Shown one piece after another: positions 1 to 7,975 of a DNA stretch of 49,413 bases (positions within the stretch are counted from its first letter, which is position 1; every line of letters starts with the position of its first letter). The notes beneath the pieces are model-generated. The model did not search any database. It was not told the DNA's origin and saw only the letters and a list, made by a program, of their open reading frames with translations. A program made the translations under genes and the position numbers. Source of the DNA: Streptomyces sp. MMG1121 (GTDB lineage: Bacteria > Actinomycetota > Actinomycetes > Streptomycetales > Streptomycetaceae); the NCBI RefSeq assembly GCF_001280015.1, contig NZ_LGDV01000211.1, forward strand, positions 1 to 49,413, read 5' to 3'.

Positions 1-234
1 AACCCGGCGGTGCTCGCCTTCCTCCGCGAGTACGAGGACGACCTCGTCCTGTGCGTCCACAACTTCTCCCGCTTCGCCCAGCCGACCGAACTCGACCTGA
101 GCCGGTTCGGCGGGCGGCATCCGGTCGAGCTGTTCGGCGGGGTCCGCTTCCCGGCGGTCGGCGAGCTGCCGTACCTGCTCACCCTCGCGGGGCACGGCTT
201 CTACTGGTTCCGGCTGCGCCGGGACGCCGTCTAG
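1..234 (+). CDS. treS: Trehalose synthase (maltose alpha-D-glucosyltransferase), C-terminal end only
   Basis: This is the 3' end of a gene that begins upstream of the window; 77 codons are visible, ending in TAG at 232-234. The peptide (NPAVLAFLREYEDD, then LCVHNFSRFAQP) looks like the C-terminal beta-domain of a GH13 trehalose synthase, which interconverts maltose and trehalose in the cytoplasm. The catalytic barrel lies outside the window. The call rests partly on the neighbours: maltokinase and branching enzyme follow at once, which is the usual treS-mak-glgB order of the actinobacterial GlgE pathway. Another GH13 enzyme with the same C-terminal fold is possible but less likely in this context. 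Confidence 0.8.
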   Translation, partial: NPAVLAFLREYEDDLVLCVHNFSRFAQPTELDLSRFGGRHPVELFGGVRFPAVGELPYLLTLAGHGFYWFRLRRDAV

Positions 235-337
235 ACCGGAGCGGTACGGCCGGGCGGGGCGGTGGCGCGTTTCCGCCGCCCTGCCCGGGGCACGCATCAG
301 GAACACCCCGACTATCCGGGGAAAGGACGTGACGCCC

Positions 338-1732
338 ATGGCGGAAACGGTCACCCCCTTCGGTACCACCCCCTCCTTCCTGGCCTCGCTGTACCCCTTG
401 TTGCGCGCGTGGCTGCCCAGGCAGCGCTGGTTCGCGGGCAAGGGGCGCCCGGTCACCGGGTTCACCCCCGTGGCCGTCACCGAACTGCTCCCGCCCGACG
501 GCCGACTCGGCCTCTACCACCTGCTGCTGCGCGTCCACCAGCCGAGCACGCCGGGCGCCGATTCCCACCCCGGCGACTGCTACCAGCTCCTCATAGGTGT
601 GCGCGAGGCGCTGCCGCCCCGGCTGGCGCCCGCGCTGATCGGACACGTGGACCAGGGGCCGCTCGCCGGACGCACGGTGTACGAGGCCCTGTACGACCCC
701 CGGCCCGCCGAAGTGCTCCTGGAGGCCCTGCGCACCCAGGCCCGCGTCGGCGGGCTGCGTTTCGAGCGCGACCCGCGCCAGGAGATCCGTGCGGGACTCG
801 TGGCCCGGCTCATGACCGCCGAGCAGTCCAACTCCTCGGTCGTCTACGGAGATACGTTCATCCTGAAACTGCTGCGCCGGGTCGTGCCCGGCGTCAACCC
901 CGATCTGGAGCTGCCGCTCGCGCTGGCCCGCGAAGGCTGCTCGCGGGTACCGGCGCCGACGGCGTGGGCGCACGCCGAGACAGGCGAGGAGCCGTACGTC
1001 CTCGCCGTGCTCCAGCCCTTCGTGCACGGCGCCGCCGACGGCTGGGAGCTGGCGCTGCGGGAGCTGGCCAAGGGCGAGGACTTCGCCGCCGAGGCGCGGG
1101 CGCTGGGACGGGCCACCGCCGAGGTGCACACCGCCCTCGCCCGCGCCCTGCCGGCGGTCACCCTCGGCCGCGCCCCGCTGCGGGCACTGGCCGACGGCAT
1201 GACCGAGCGGCTGGCGGCGGCCGTCCAGGCGGTGCCGGCGCTGCGGCCGTACGAGGGCGGACTGCAGCAGGCCTACCGGGCGCTGGACGATCTCGCGGCC
1301 GAGGGCCACACCTGGACCGCCCAGCGGATCCACGGCGATCTGCACCTCGGGCAGTGTCTGCGCTCGGCGTCCGGGCAGTGGTCGCTGATCGACTTCGAGG
1401 GCGAGCCGGCCCGGCCGCTCGCCGAACGGCGGCTGCCGCAGCCGCCGGTGCGGGACGTCGCCGGGATGCTGCGTTCCTTCGACTACGCGGCCCACTCGGC
1501 AAGCCCGCCGGCGCCGGACTGGGCGCGGGTGTGCCGGGCCGCGTTCTGCTCGGGGTACGCCCAGGTGGCCGGCCGCGACCCGCGCACCGATCCGGTGCTG
1601 CTGCGGGCCTACGAGACCGACAAGGCGGTCTACGAGGTCGTCTACGAGGCCCGGCACCGGCCCGACTGGCTGCCCGTACCGCTCTCGGCGATCCGTCGCC
1701 TCGCCGCGCCCGACCAGGAGGCCCGCCCGTGA
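338..1732 (+). CDS. mak: Maltokinase (Mak/Pep2)
   Basis: The 464-residue protein phosphorylates maltose with ATP to maltose 1-phosphate, the donor used by GlgE to extend alpha-glucan. It has the aminoglycoside-phosphotransferase-like kinase fold: an N-terminal cap containing [12 protein letters not shown], a catalytic HGDLHLGQ with Asp334, and a metal-binding IDFEGEP with Asp352. ATG 338 was chosen because AAAGGA at 322-327 lies about 10 nt upstream. An in-frame GTG at 329 is too close to that site. The stop overlaps the GTG of glgB by four bases (GTGA), so the two are translationally coupled. The product links TreS (maltose supply) to GlgE and GlgB (polymer extension and branching). Confidence 0.92.
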   Translation: MAETVTPFGTTPSFLASLYPLLRAWLPRQRWFAGKGRPVTGFTPVAVTELLPPDGRLGLYHLLLRVHQPSTPGADSHPGDCYQLLIGVREALPPRLAPALIGHVDQGPLAGRTVYEALYDPRPAEVLLEALRTQARVGGLRFERDPRQEIRAGLVARLMTAEQSNSSVVYGDTFILKLLRRVVPGVNPDLELPLALAREGCSRVPAPTAWAHAETGEEPYVLAVLQPFVHGAADGWELALRELAKGEDFAAEARALGRATAEVHTALARALPAVTLGRAPLRALADGMTERLAAAVQAVPALRPYEGGLQQAYRALDDLAAEGHTWTAQRIHGDLHLGQCLRSASGQWSLIDFEGEPARPLAERRLPQPPVRDVAGMLRSFDYAAHSASPPAPDWARVCRAAFCSGYAQVAGRDPRTDPVLLRAYETDKAVYEVVYEARHRPDWLPVPLSAIRRLAAPDQEARP

Positions 1733-3908
1733 CCGACAAGCCGACCCAGTCCGCCGTCGTGGACACCACCGACCGCGAACGGCTCCTGCACGGCACCCAT
1801 CACGATCCGCACACGGTCCTGGGGGCCCACCCGGTGCCGGGCGGCGTCGCCTTCAGGGTCCTGCGGCCGTACGCGCTGTCCGTCACCGTCGTCACCGGCG
1901 AGCGGCACACCGAGCTGCACGACGACGGGGACGGCTTCTTCTCGGGTTTCCTGCCGCTGCCGGACGTACCGGAGTACCGACTGCTCGTGGCCTACGAGGG
2001 GACGGTCCTGGAGACCGAGGACGCGTACCGCTTCCTGCCGACGCTGGGCGAGCTGGACCTGCATCTGATCGGCGAGGGCCGGCACGAGCAGCTGTGGCGG
2101 GCGCTGGGCGCGCACGTCACCGTCCGGCAGGGGGTGTCCGGCACCCGGTTCGCGGTGTGGGCGCCGAACGCGCGCGGGGTGCGGCTCGCGGGCGGCTTCA
2201 ACTTCTGGGACGCCACCGGGTTTCCGATGCGCTCGCTGGGCTCGTCCGGGGTGTGGGAGCTGTTCGTGCCGGGCATCGGCGAGGGCGAGCTGTACAAGTT
2301 CGAGATCACCCGCCCGGACGGCTCGCGCACCCTGCGCGCCGACCCGCTGGCCCGCCGTACGGAGGCCCCGCCGGCCACCTCGTCGATCGTGACCGCCTCG
2401 CAGCACACGTGGTCCGACACCGAGTGGATGGAGCATCGGGGTGACACCCCGGTGCACGAGTCGCCCCTGTCCGTCTACGAAGTCCATCTCCCCTCCTGGC
2501 AACCTGGCCTGACCTATCGTCAGCTGGCTGAGCGGCTGCCCGCGTACGTCACGGAGATGGGTTTCACGCACGTGGAGCTGATGCCGGTCGCCGAGCACCC
2601 CTTCGGCGGCTCCTGGGGCTACCAGGTCACCGGCTTCTACGCCCCCACGGCCCGGCTCGGCACGCCGGACGACTTCAGGTACCTGGTGGACCGGCTGCAC
2701 CAGGCCGGGATCGGCGTGCTGATGGACTGGGTCCCGGCGCACTTCCCGCGCGACGAGTGGGCGCTGGCCGAGTTCGACGGGCGGCCGCTGTACGAGCACC
2801 ACGATCCGCTGCGCGCCGCCCATCCCGACTGGGGGACGCTGGAGTTCGACTTCGGGCGCCGGGAGGTGCGCAACTTCCTGGTGGCGAACGCCGTGTACTG
2901 GTGCGAGGAGTTCCACATCGACGGGCTGCGCGTGGACGCCGTCGCCTCGATGCTCTATCTCGACTACTCGCGCGAGCCGGGCCGGTGGACGCCGAACGAG
3001 CACGGCGGCCGGGAGAACCTGGACGCGGTGGCCTTCCTCCAGGAGATGAACGCGACCGTCTACCGGCGCTGCCCGGGGGTCGTCACCGTCGCCGAGGAGT
3101 CGACGGCCTGGGACGGCGTGACCCGGGCGACCGACACCGGCGGGCTCGGCTTCGGGCTGAAGTGGAACATGGGCTGGATGCACGACTCGCTCCAGTACCT
3201 GGCCCATGAACCGGTGCACCGCAAATACCACCACCACGAGATGACGTTCTCGATGGTGTACGCGTACAGCGAGAACTACGTCCTGCCGCTCTCCCACGAC
3301 GAGGTCGTGCACGGCAAACAGTCCCTGGTGTCAAAGATGCCCGGCGACTGGTGGCAGCGGCGCGCCAACCACCGGGCCTACCTCGGCTTCATGTGGGCCC
3401 ATCCGGGCAAGCAACTCCTCTTCATGGGGCAGGAGTTCGCGCCGAGTGGTCCGAGGCGCACGGCCCCGACTGGTGGCTGCTCGACCCGTCGTACGGCGCC
3501 GAGGCCGACCACCGGGGCGTACGGGACCTGGTCCGGGACCTGAACACGCTCTACCGCGCGAGCCCGGCGCTGTGGCAGCGGGACACCGACCCGGCGGGCT
3601 TCCAGTGGATCACCGGGGACGCGGCCGACGACAACGTCTTCGCGTTCCTGCGCCTGGCCGCCGACGGCACCCCGCTGCTCGCGGTCTGCCATCTGTCCCC
3701 GGTGGTCCGCCCCGACTACCGCCTCGGCGTCCCCGAGGACGTACCCGCCTGGCTGGAGGCCCTCAACACCGACGCGACCGGCTACGGCGGCAGCGGCGTG
3801 ACCCACCCCGACCCGGTCAAACCGGAGCCGCGGGGGGCACACGGCCGCCCCGCGAGCATCCGGCTGACCCTGCCCCCGCTGGCTACGGTGTGGCTGCGGC
3901 CCGCCTGA
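1729..3908 (+). pseudogene. glgB: 1,4-alpha-glucan branching enzyme, frameshifted
   Basis: GlgB makes alpha-1,6 branches in glycogen-like glucan. The GTG start at 1729 has AGGAGG at 1716-1721. The order is N-terminal CBM48-like modules, then a GH13 barrel with nucleophile Asp403 (in [10 protein letters not shown]), the general acid in VTVAEES, and the [12 protein letters not shown] motif. At about 3439-3442 the frame changes: MGQEFA is followed by out-of-frame sequence ending at 3543, while the expected continuation [16 protein letters not shown] reads in another frame to the TGA at 3906-3908. Re-inserting seven bases would restore an A-Q-G-A-E-W junction typical of GlgB. As read, the product is 604 residues, with all catalytic residues but without the end of the barrel and the C-terminal beta-domain. 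It is either a recent mutation or a sequencing error. The 3' end overlaps the convergent gene by 26 bp. Confidence 0.85.
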
Positions 3909-6153
3909 GCGCCTCGGGCAGACCGGCCGTGTACAGCACCCCCAGCCGCTGCGTGGCCCGGGTCAGGGCCACGTACAGGTCGCTCGTGCCGTACCGGGCC
4001 GGTTCCACCACCAGGACCGAGTCGAACTCCAGGCCCTTGGACTGGCGGGGATCCAGGAGGACGACGGTGCGGGTGAGGTCGGGCTCGGCGCCGGCCGTGA
4101 CGCCGTCCAGACGGGCGGCCAGCGCGCGGTGCAGTTCGCGCGGGGCGATCACCGCCAGGCGGCCCTCGGCCGGGGTGAGTTCGGCGACCGCCTTGGCCAC
4201 CGCGCCGGGCAGATCGTCGGGTGCCTGGCGCACCCACGGCCGTACTCCCGTCGAGCGGACCGAGCTGGGCGGCTCGAAGTCCGGGTGCTCGGCGCGTACG
4301 ACGGCCGCGGCCAGCGCCATGATCTCGGCCGGGGTGCGGTAGTTGACGCCGAGCCGGGTGTGCTCCCAGCGGTCCTCGACGTACGGCGCGAGGATGTCCG
4401 ACCAGGAGCCGACACCGGCCGCCTCCGCCGTCTGGGCCGGGTCGCCGACCAGGGTCATCGAGCGGGTCGGGCTGCGCCGCATCAGCAGCCGCCAGGCCAT
4501 CGGCGACAGCTCCTGCGCCTCGTCCACGATGATGTGCCCGAACGCCCAGGTGCGGTCGGCCGCGGCCCGCTCGGCGGCGCTGCGGTGGTCCGCCTCCTCA
4601 TGCCGCTCGGCGAACCGTTCGGCGTCGATGATGTCGTGCGCGGACAGCACCTCGGAGGCCTCCGGGTCGCTGTCCTGCTTGTCCTCGAACTCGTACGTCC
4701 GGGAGGCGTACGAGACGTCCAGCACGCCCTGCGCGTAGGCGATCTGCGTCTCGCGCTCGCGGTCGGCACGGGCCCGTGCCAACCGGTCGTCCTCGCCGAG
4801 CAGTTCGGCCGCCTCGTCCAGCAGGGGGACGTCGGCGACCGTCCACGCCCGGGTCACCGGGCGGCGGATGGCGGCCGCGTCCGCGTCGCTCACATACCCC
4901 TCCGGTTCCGCGAGGAAGTCGGCCACCAGCCGACGCGGGGTGATCCTCGGCCACAACCGGTCGATGGCGGACCAGACTTCGGGGTTCTCGGCGAGTTCGT
5001 CGCGGATCTGGGTGATGTCGGCGGCGTCGAGCAGGCTGCCGCCGTCGTAGGGGTCGGTGCCGACGCGCTCGGCGTACAGCTCGGTGAGCGTGTTGAGGAT
5101 GTGGCCCTCGAAGTGCTCGCGGGCCGCGTTGTGCGGCAGCTTGGCGGCGCGGGTGCGCTCGCGGGCGACGCCGACGAGACCGTCGTCGAGCATCAGCACC
5201 TCGCGGTCGTGCTCGACCGTGAGGACCGGGTCGGGCAGCGCCTGCCGGTCGCGGACGACGGCGGCCAGCACGTCGGCCATGTCGGCGCGGCCCTTGACGG
5301 CGGCCGCCTCGGGGGTGTCGGCGGCACTCGCCTTCACCCCGGGGAACAGCTCGCCGACCGTGGCGAGCAGCACCCCGGTCTCGCCGAGGGAGGGCAGCAC
5401 CTCGCCGATGTAGCCGAGGAAGGCCGGGTTGGGGCCGACGATCAGGACGGCCCGGCGGGCCAGCAGCTCGCGGTACTCGTAGAGGAGATAGGCGGCGCGG
5501 TGCAGGGCGACCGCCGTCTTCCCGGTGCCCGGACCGCCCTCGACCACCAGCACCCCGCGGTACGGCGCCCGGATGATCTCGTCCTGCTCGGCCTGGATGG
5601 TCTGCACGATGTCGCTCATCCGGCCGGTGCGCGCCGAGTTCAGCGCGGCCAGCAGTACGGCGTCACCGCTCGGGTCCTCGTACCCGGTGCGGGTGGCGTC
5701 GCCGAGGTCGAGGATCTCGTCGTGCAGCGAGGTCACGGTCCGGTCCTCGGTGGCGATGTGCCGGCGACGGCGCAGGCCCATCGGGGTGTGCCCGGTGGCC
5801 AGGTAGAACGGGCGGGCGACGGCGGCCCGCCAGTCGATGAGGACCGGGGTGTGCTCGGCGTCGTCCTCGCGCAGCCCGATCCGGCCGATGTGGTGGGCGC
5901 GGCCCTCGGCGAGGTCGATCCGGCCGAAGCAGAGCGAGCCGTCGACGGCGTTCAGCGCGGCGAGCAGCCCCGATCGCTCGGCGACCAGGATGTCCCGCTC
6001 CAGCCGGGCCTGCATGGGCTTGTCGCCCTGGGCGAGCGCGTCCGCGACCGAGGACTCGGCATCGCCGCGCAACACGTCCACGCGCGCGTACAGTCCGTCG
6101 ATGAATTCCTGCTCGTGCCGCAATTCATCGTCTGGAAAGTCGGTGTTTGACAA
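3883..6153 (-). CDS. HelD/HelR-type RNA polymerase-associated ATPase (UvrD/Rep superfamily 1)
   Basis: The 756-residue protein has an N-terminal helical arm (about residues 8-70, LRHEQEFIDGLYARVDVL) and the HelD-like segment IGRIGLREDDAEHTPVLIDW. The Walker A is GGPGTGKT with Lys212, the Walker B VDEAQE has Asp544 and Glu545, followed by LVGDPAQT and the C-terminal motif DLYVALTRATQRLGVLY. HelD proteins insert their arm into RNA polymerase and release it from DNA; some actinobacterial members (HelR) confer rifamycin tolerance by displacing the drug. I infer the same general role but not drug resistance, because I do not see the rifamycin-associated element upstream. The start appears to be TTG at 6153, with GGGAG 5 nt upstream. 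It overlaps the -35 of the divergent promoter at 6147. Confidence 0.82.
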   Translation of the reverse strand: MSNTDFPDDELRHEQEFIDGLYARVDVLRGDAESSVADALAQGDKPMQARLERDILVAERSGLLAALNAVDGSLCFGRIDLAEGRAHHIGRIGLREDDAEHTPVLIDWRAAVARPFYLATGHTPMGLRRRRHIATEDRTVTSLHDEILDLGDATRTGYEDPSGDAVLLAALNSARTGRMSDIVQTIQAEQDEIIRAPYRGVLVVEGGPGTGKTAVALHRAAYLLYEYRELLARRAVLIVGPNPAFLGYIGEVLPSLGETGVLLATVGELFPGVKASAADTPEAAAVKGRADMADVLAAVVRDRQALPDPVLTVEHDREVLMLDDGLVGVARERTRAAKLPHNAAREHFEGHILNTLTELYAERVGTDPYDGGSLLDAADITQIRDELAENPEVWSAIDRLWPRITPRRLVADFLAEPEGYVSDADAAAIRRPVTRAWTVADVPLLDEAAELLGEDDRLARARADRERETQIAYAQGVLDVSYASRTYEFEDKQDSDPEASEVLSAHDIIDAERFAERHEEADHRSAAERAAADRTWAFGHIIVDEAQELSPMAWRLLMRRSPTRSMTLVGDPAQTAEAAGVGSWSDILAPYVEDRWEHTRLGVNYRTPAEIMALAAAVVRAEHPDFEPPSSVRSTGVRPWVRQAPDDLPGAVAKAVAELTPAEGRLAVIAPRELHRALAARLDGVTAGAEPDLTRTVVLLDPRQSKGLEFDSVLVVEPARYGTSDLYVALTRATQRLGVLYTAGLPEALRRAAATP

Positions 6154-6176
6154 TTCCGCTCCCGCCCGGATATACT
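6147..6176 (+). promoter_or_regulatory. Consensus sigma-HrdB-type promoter with no downstream protein gene
   Basis: TTGACA at 6147-6152 is followed by an 18-bp spacer and TATACT at 6171-6176, reading rightwards. Both boxes are close to the housekeeping consensus, which is uncommon in this GC-rich sequence. No coding frame follows before the terminator at 6243. The -35 box coincides with the TTG start of the divergent HelD-like gene. Confidence 0.7.
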
Positions 6177-6182
6177 GTGCTT

Positions 6183-6278
6183 ACTGAACTTCTCCGCGAC
6201 TATTCCAAATGAAGTCGCGAACCATTGAATATACGCACAGGAATCCCCCGAGCGCAATTGCTCGGGGGATTTCTCTTT
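6183..6278 (+). ncRNA. Candidate small RNA, about 95 nt
   Basis: The transcript is predicted to start about 7 nt after the TATACT box and end in the T-rich tail of the terminator at 6270-6278. It contains one internal stem-loop (CGCGACT at 6195-6201 pairing with AGTCGCG at 6213-6219, 11-nt loop) and an AT-rich single-stranded stretch at 6220-6240 that could pair with a target. The region is clearly less GC-rich than its surroundings. It lies between the HelD-like gene and trx, both on the other strand. I recognise no known RNA family; the pattern differs from 6C RNA because there are no C-rich loops. Confidence 0.5.
6243..6278 (+). terminator. Intrinsic terminator, rightward
   Basis: An 11-bp perfect stem (ATCCCCCGAGC at 6243-6253 with its complement at 6260-6270) and a 6-nt loop are followed by TTCTCTTT on the plus strand. 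The T-rich tail is on the plus-strand side, so it best serves a rightward transcript. It may also stop leftward transcription from trx, whose stop codon is at 6294. Confidence 0.8.
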
Positions 6279-6293
6279 GGGTGGTGCGGGGAT

Positions 6294-6626
6294 TTACAGC
6301 ACGTCGGCCAGTTCCGCCAGCAGGCGCCGCTTGGGCCGCGCCCCCACCATCGCCTTCACCGGCTCACCGTCCCGGAACAGCATGAACGTCGGCATCGACA
6401 GCACCTGGTAGGCGTTGGTGATCTCCGGATTGGTGTCCACGTCCAGCTGTACGACCTTCAGCCGCTCGCCCTCCTCGGCCGCGAGCGCGCTGAGCACCGG
6501 GCCCATCTGCCGGCACGGCGGGCACCAGTCGGCGGTGAACTCCACCAGCACCGGCAGGTCCGACCTCAGCACCTCCGTCTCGAAATCCGCGTCCCGCACC
6601 TCGGCCACGCCCGTCGCGTTGCTCAC
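6294..6626 (-). CDS. Thioredoxin
   Basis: This is a single-domain thioredoxin of 110 residues with the active site WCPPC (Cys35 and Cys38) and the conserved MPTF cis-Pro loop. It is a cytoplasmic disulfide reductase, kept reduced by thioredoxin reductase elsewhere in the genome. GTG 6626 is preferred: it has GGGAGG 9 nt upstream and overlaps the merR stop by four bases (GTGA). The active site CPPC, rather than the usual CGPC, would shift its redox potential. Co-transcription with a cysteine-containing MerR regulator suggests induction by redox or thiol stress. Confidence 0.92.
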   Translation of the reverse strand: MSNATGVAEVRDADFETEVLRSDLPVLVEFTADWCPPCRQMGPVLSALAAEEGERLKVVQLDVDTNPEITNAYQVLSMPTFMLFRDGEPVKAMVGARPKRRLLAELADVL

Positions 6627-7051
6627 CGCTGCTGCCCTCCCAGTTCGCACAGGGGCTCCGGACCGCCCGGAACCAGCGCCTCGGCGGCCAGCGCGTCGCG
6701 GGCCAGCTCGGCCCGCCGCAGCTGCCCCGCGACCGTCTCCCGCACCGCCGACAGCTGCCCGATGAGCGCGTCCAGCTCGTCCAGCTTGCGCCGGTAGACC
6801 TCGAGCGAGGCCGGGCAGGAGTCCCCCTGCGGATGCCCGGCCCGCAGACAGTCCACGAAGGGCCGCGTCTCCTCCAGGCCGAACCCGAAGTCCTGGAGCG
6901 TCCGGATCTGCCGGAGCAGCCTGACGTCGCCCTCGTCGTACGTGCGGTACCCCTTGTCGTCACGCCGGGCGGGCAGCAGCCCCCGTGCCTCGTAGTAGCG
7001 CAGGGTGCGGGTGGTGGTCCCGGCCCGTGCGGCCAGCTCGCCGATTCGCAT
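6623..7051 (-). CDS. MerR-family regulator of the merR-trx operon
   Basis: The 142-residue protein starts MRIGELAARAG, the classic MerR winged-helix opening. It continues with TLRYYEARGLLPARR and a long dimerisation helix (about residues 80-120). Cysteines occur at 68, 79 and about 135, the first two in DCLRAGHPQGDSC, a plausible metal- or thiol-sensing pair. No -10-proximal leader exists: TACCGT at 7064-7059 ends 7 nt before the ATG, so the message is probably leaderless. A 16-bp perfect palindrome lies in the promoter spacer. Overlap with trx indicates a two-gene operon that the protein probably regulates itself. The inducer is unknown. Confidence 0.88.
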   Translation of the reverse strand: MRIGELAARAGTTTRTLRYYEARGLLPARRDDKGYRTYDEGDVRLLRQIRTLQDFGFGLEETRPFVDCLRAGHPQGDSCPASLEVYRRKLDELDALIGQLSAVRETVAGQLRRAELARDALAAEALVPGGPEPLCELGGQQR

Positions 7052-7058
7052 GTCCACG

Positions 7059-7089
7059 ACGGTAGGCGTTGACGTCGACGTCAAGGCAA
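7059..7089 (-). promoter_or_regulatory. MerR-type promoter with 19-bp spacer and palindromic operator
   Basis: On the minus strand, TTGCCT (7089-7084) is separated by exactly 19 bp from TACCGT (7064-7059). A perfect palindrome, TTGACGTCGACGTCAA at 7069-7084, occupies the spacer. A 19-bp spacer with a dyad inside it is the hallmark of promoters that MerR proteins activate by DNA distortion. Confidence 0.65.
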
Positions 7090-7102
7090 GCCGGGCGTGA
7101 GG

Positions 7103-7867
7103 TCAGACCGTGACGCCGGCCGACTCCTCCACCTCCATCAGGGAGGCGCTCCGCCGTTCCTCCTCGAAGGCCCTGCGGCCGCCCCGGAGGCCGAACAGGC
7201 GCTTGGCCACGGCGATGTAGAGGACCGCGAGGATGTTGAGGGCGAGGGTGACGATCTTCAGATAGCTGACCTTCTCGGTGAGTTCGTAGATCTCCAGGGG
7301 GAGGAAGGCCGCCGTCGCCACCACCGTGAGGTATTCCGCCCAGCGCTTGGCGTACCAGAGGCCGACCGCCTCGACCAGTTCGATCAGGGCGTAGGCCAGC
7401 AGCAGTGCGGCGACCAGGACCAGCGTGGAGTGCTTGTAGCCGAACACCTTCTGGATGGAGCCGACGACCGGTGAGTGGTCGAGGTCGTAGTGGAAGTGGC
7501 GGAACACCGGGCGGAAGACGTCCAGGTATTCGTTGAAGAGGCTGCGTACCGCGTCCTGGCTGTTGCTGAACTTCCACACCGCGACCGCGACCAGCACGAT
7601 GAACACCCCGCGCACCGCCCGCTCGATCGACAGGAAGCGCAGGATGAACAGGTCCCGCAGGACCTTGCCGCGCGGCACCAGCGGGGCGTCACCGGCCGGT
7701 CCCGAGCCGTGCGGCTCACCCAGCACGAAGTCACCGCAGCGCAGGCAGCGCCAGACGTCCCCGAGCGCGGTCTCGGCGTGCAGCCGCGGTCGCAGCCGGG
7801 GATCGTCGGGCGCGTAGGTCACATGCCCCTTGCGCGCGCAGGTCCGCCGGTCCCAGTCGATCTTCAT
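7103..7867 (-). CDS. DUF2127-family integral membrane protein with N-terminal zinc-ribbon-like segment
   Basis: The 254-residue protein begins with a short soluble region holding CARKGH and then CLRCG, cysteine/histidine pairs that could bind zinc. About four hydrophobic helices follow (around 85-105, 150-172, 180-198 and 205-222), with EAVGLWYAKRWAEYL between two of them, as in DUF2127 proteins. ATG 7867 has GGAGG 8 nt upstream. The C-terminus is polar and probably cytoplasmic. It lies just upstream of merR on the same strand but, given the separate merR promoter, is likely its own unit. The biochemical function of the family is not known to me. Confidence 0.72.
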   Translation of the reverse strand: MKIDWDRRTCARKGHVTYAPDDPRLRPRLHAETALGDVWRCLRCGDFVLGEPHGSGPAGDAPLVPRGKVLRDLFILRFLSIERAVRGVFIVLVAVAVWKFSNSQDAVRSLFNEYLDVFRPVFRHFHYDLDHSPVVGSIQKVFGYKHSTLVLVAALLLAYALIELVEAVGLWYAKRWAEYLTVVATAAFLPLEIYELTEKVSYLKIVTLALNILAVLYIAVAKRLFGLRGGRRAFEEERRSASLMEVEESAGVTV

Positions 7868-7918
7868 CCCCCGTGCCTCCATGGACGTACTGACTTACGG
7901 ATACGGACGCCACGCGCG

Positions 7919-7953
7919 AACGTGCCGTTCCGTCGGCTACGGAACGGCACGTT
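7919..7953 (-). terminator. Stem-loop terminator after the MFS gene
   Basis: A 15-bp perfect inverted repeat (AACGTGCCGTTCCGT at 7919-7933, complement at 7939-7953) has a 5-nt loop CGGCT. It starts 23 bp after the MFS stop codon in the direction of transcription. It has no T-run, as is common for Streptomyces terminators. Confidence 0.75.
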
Positions 7954-7975
7954 AGTGGACGGGAGCGCGGAGCGC

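Noticed and set aside
3351..3908. Independent 185-codon gene
   Set aside because: It is the out-of-frame C-terminal part of glgB, as shown by the WWLLDP motif continuing the branching enzyme.
6154..6293. Rifamycin-associated element upstream of the HelD-like gene
   Set aside because: No match to the known element is visible; the only dyad is CGCGACT-N11-AGTCGCG.
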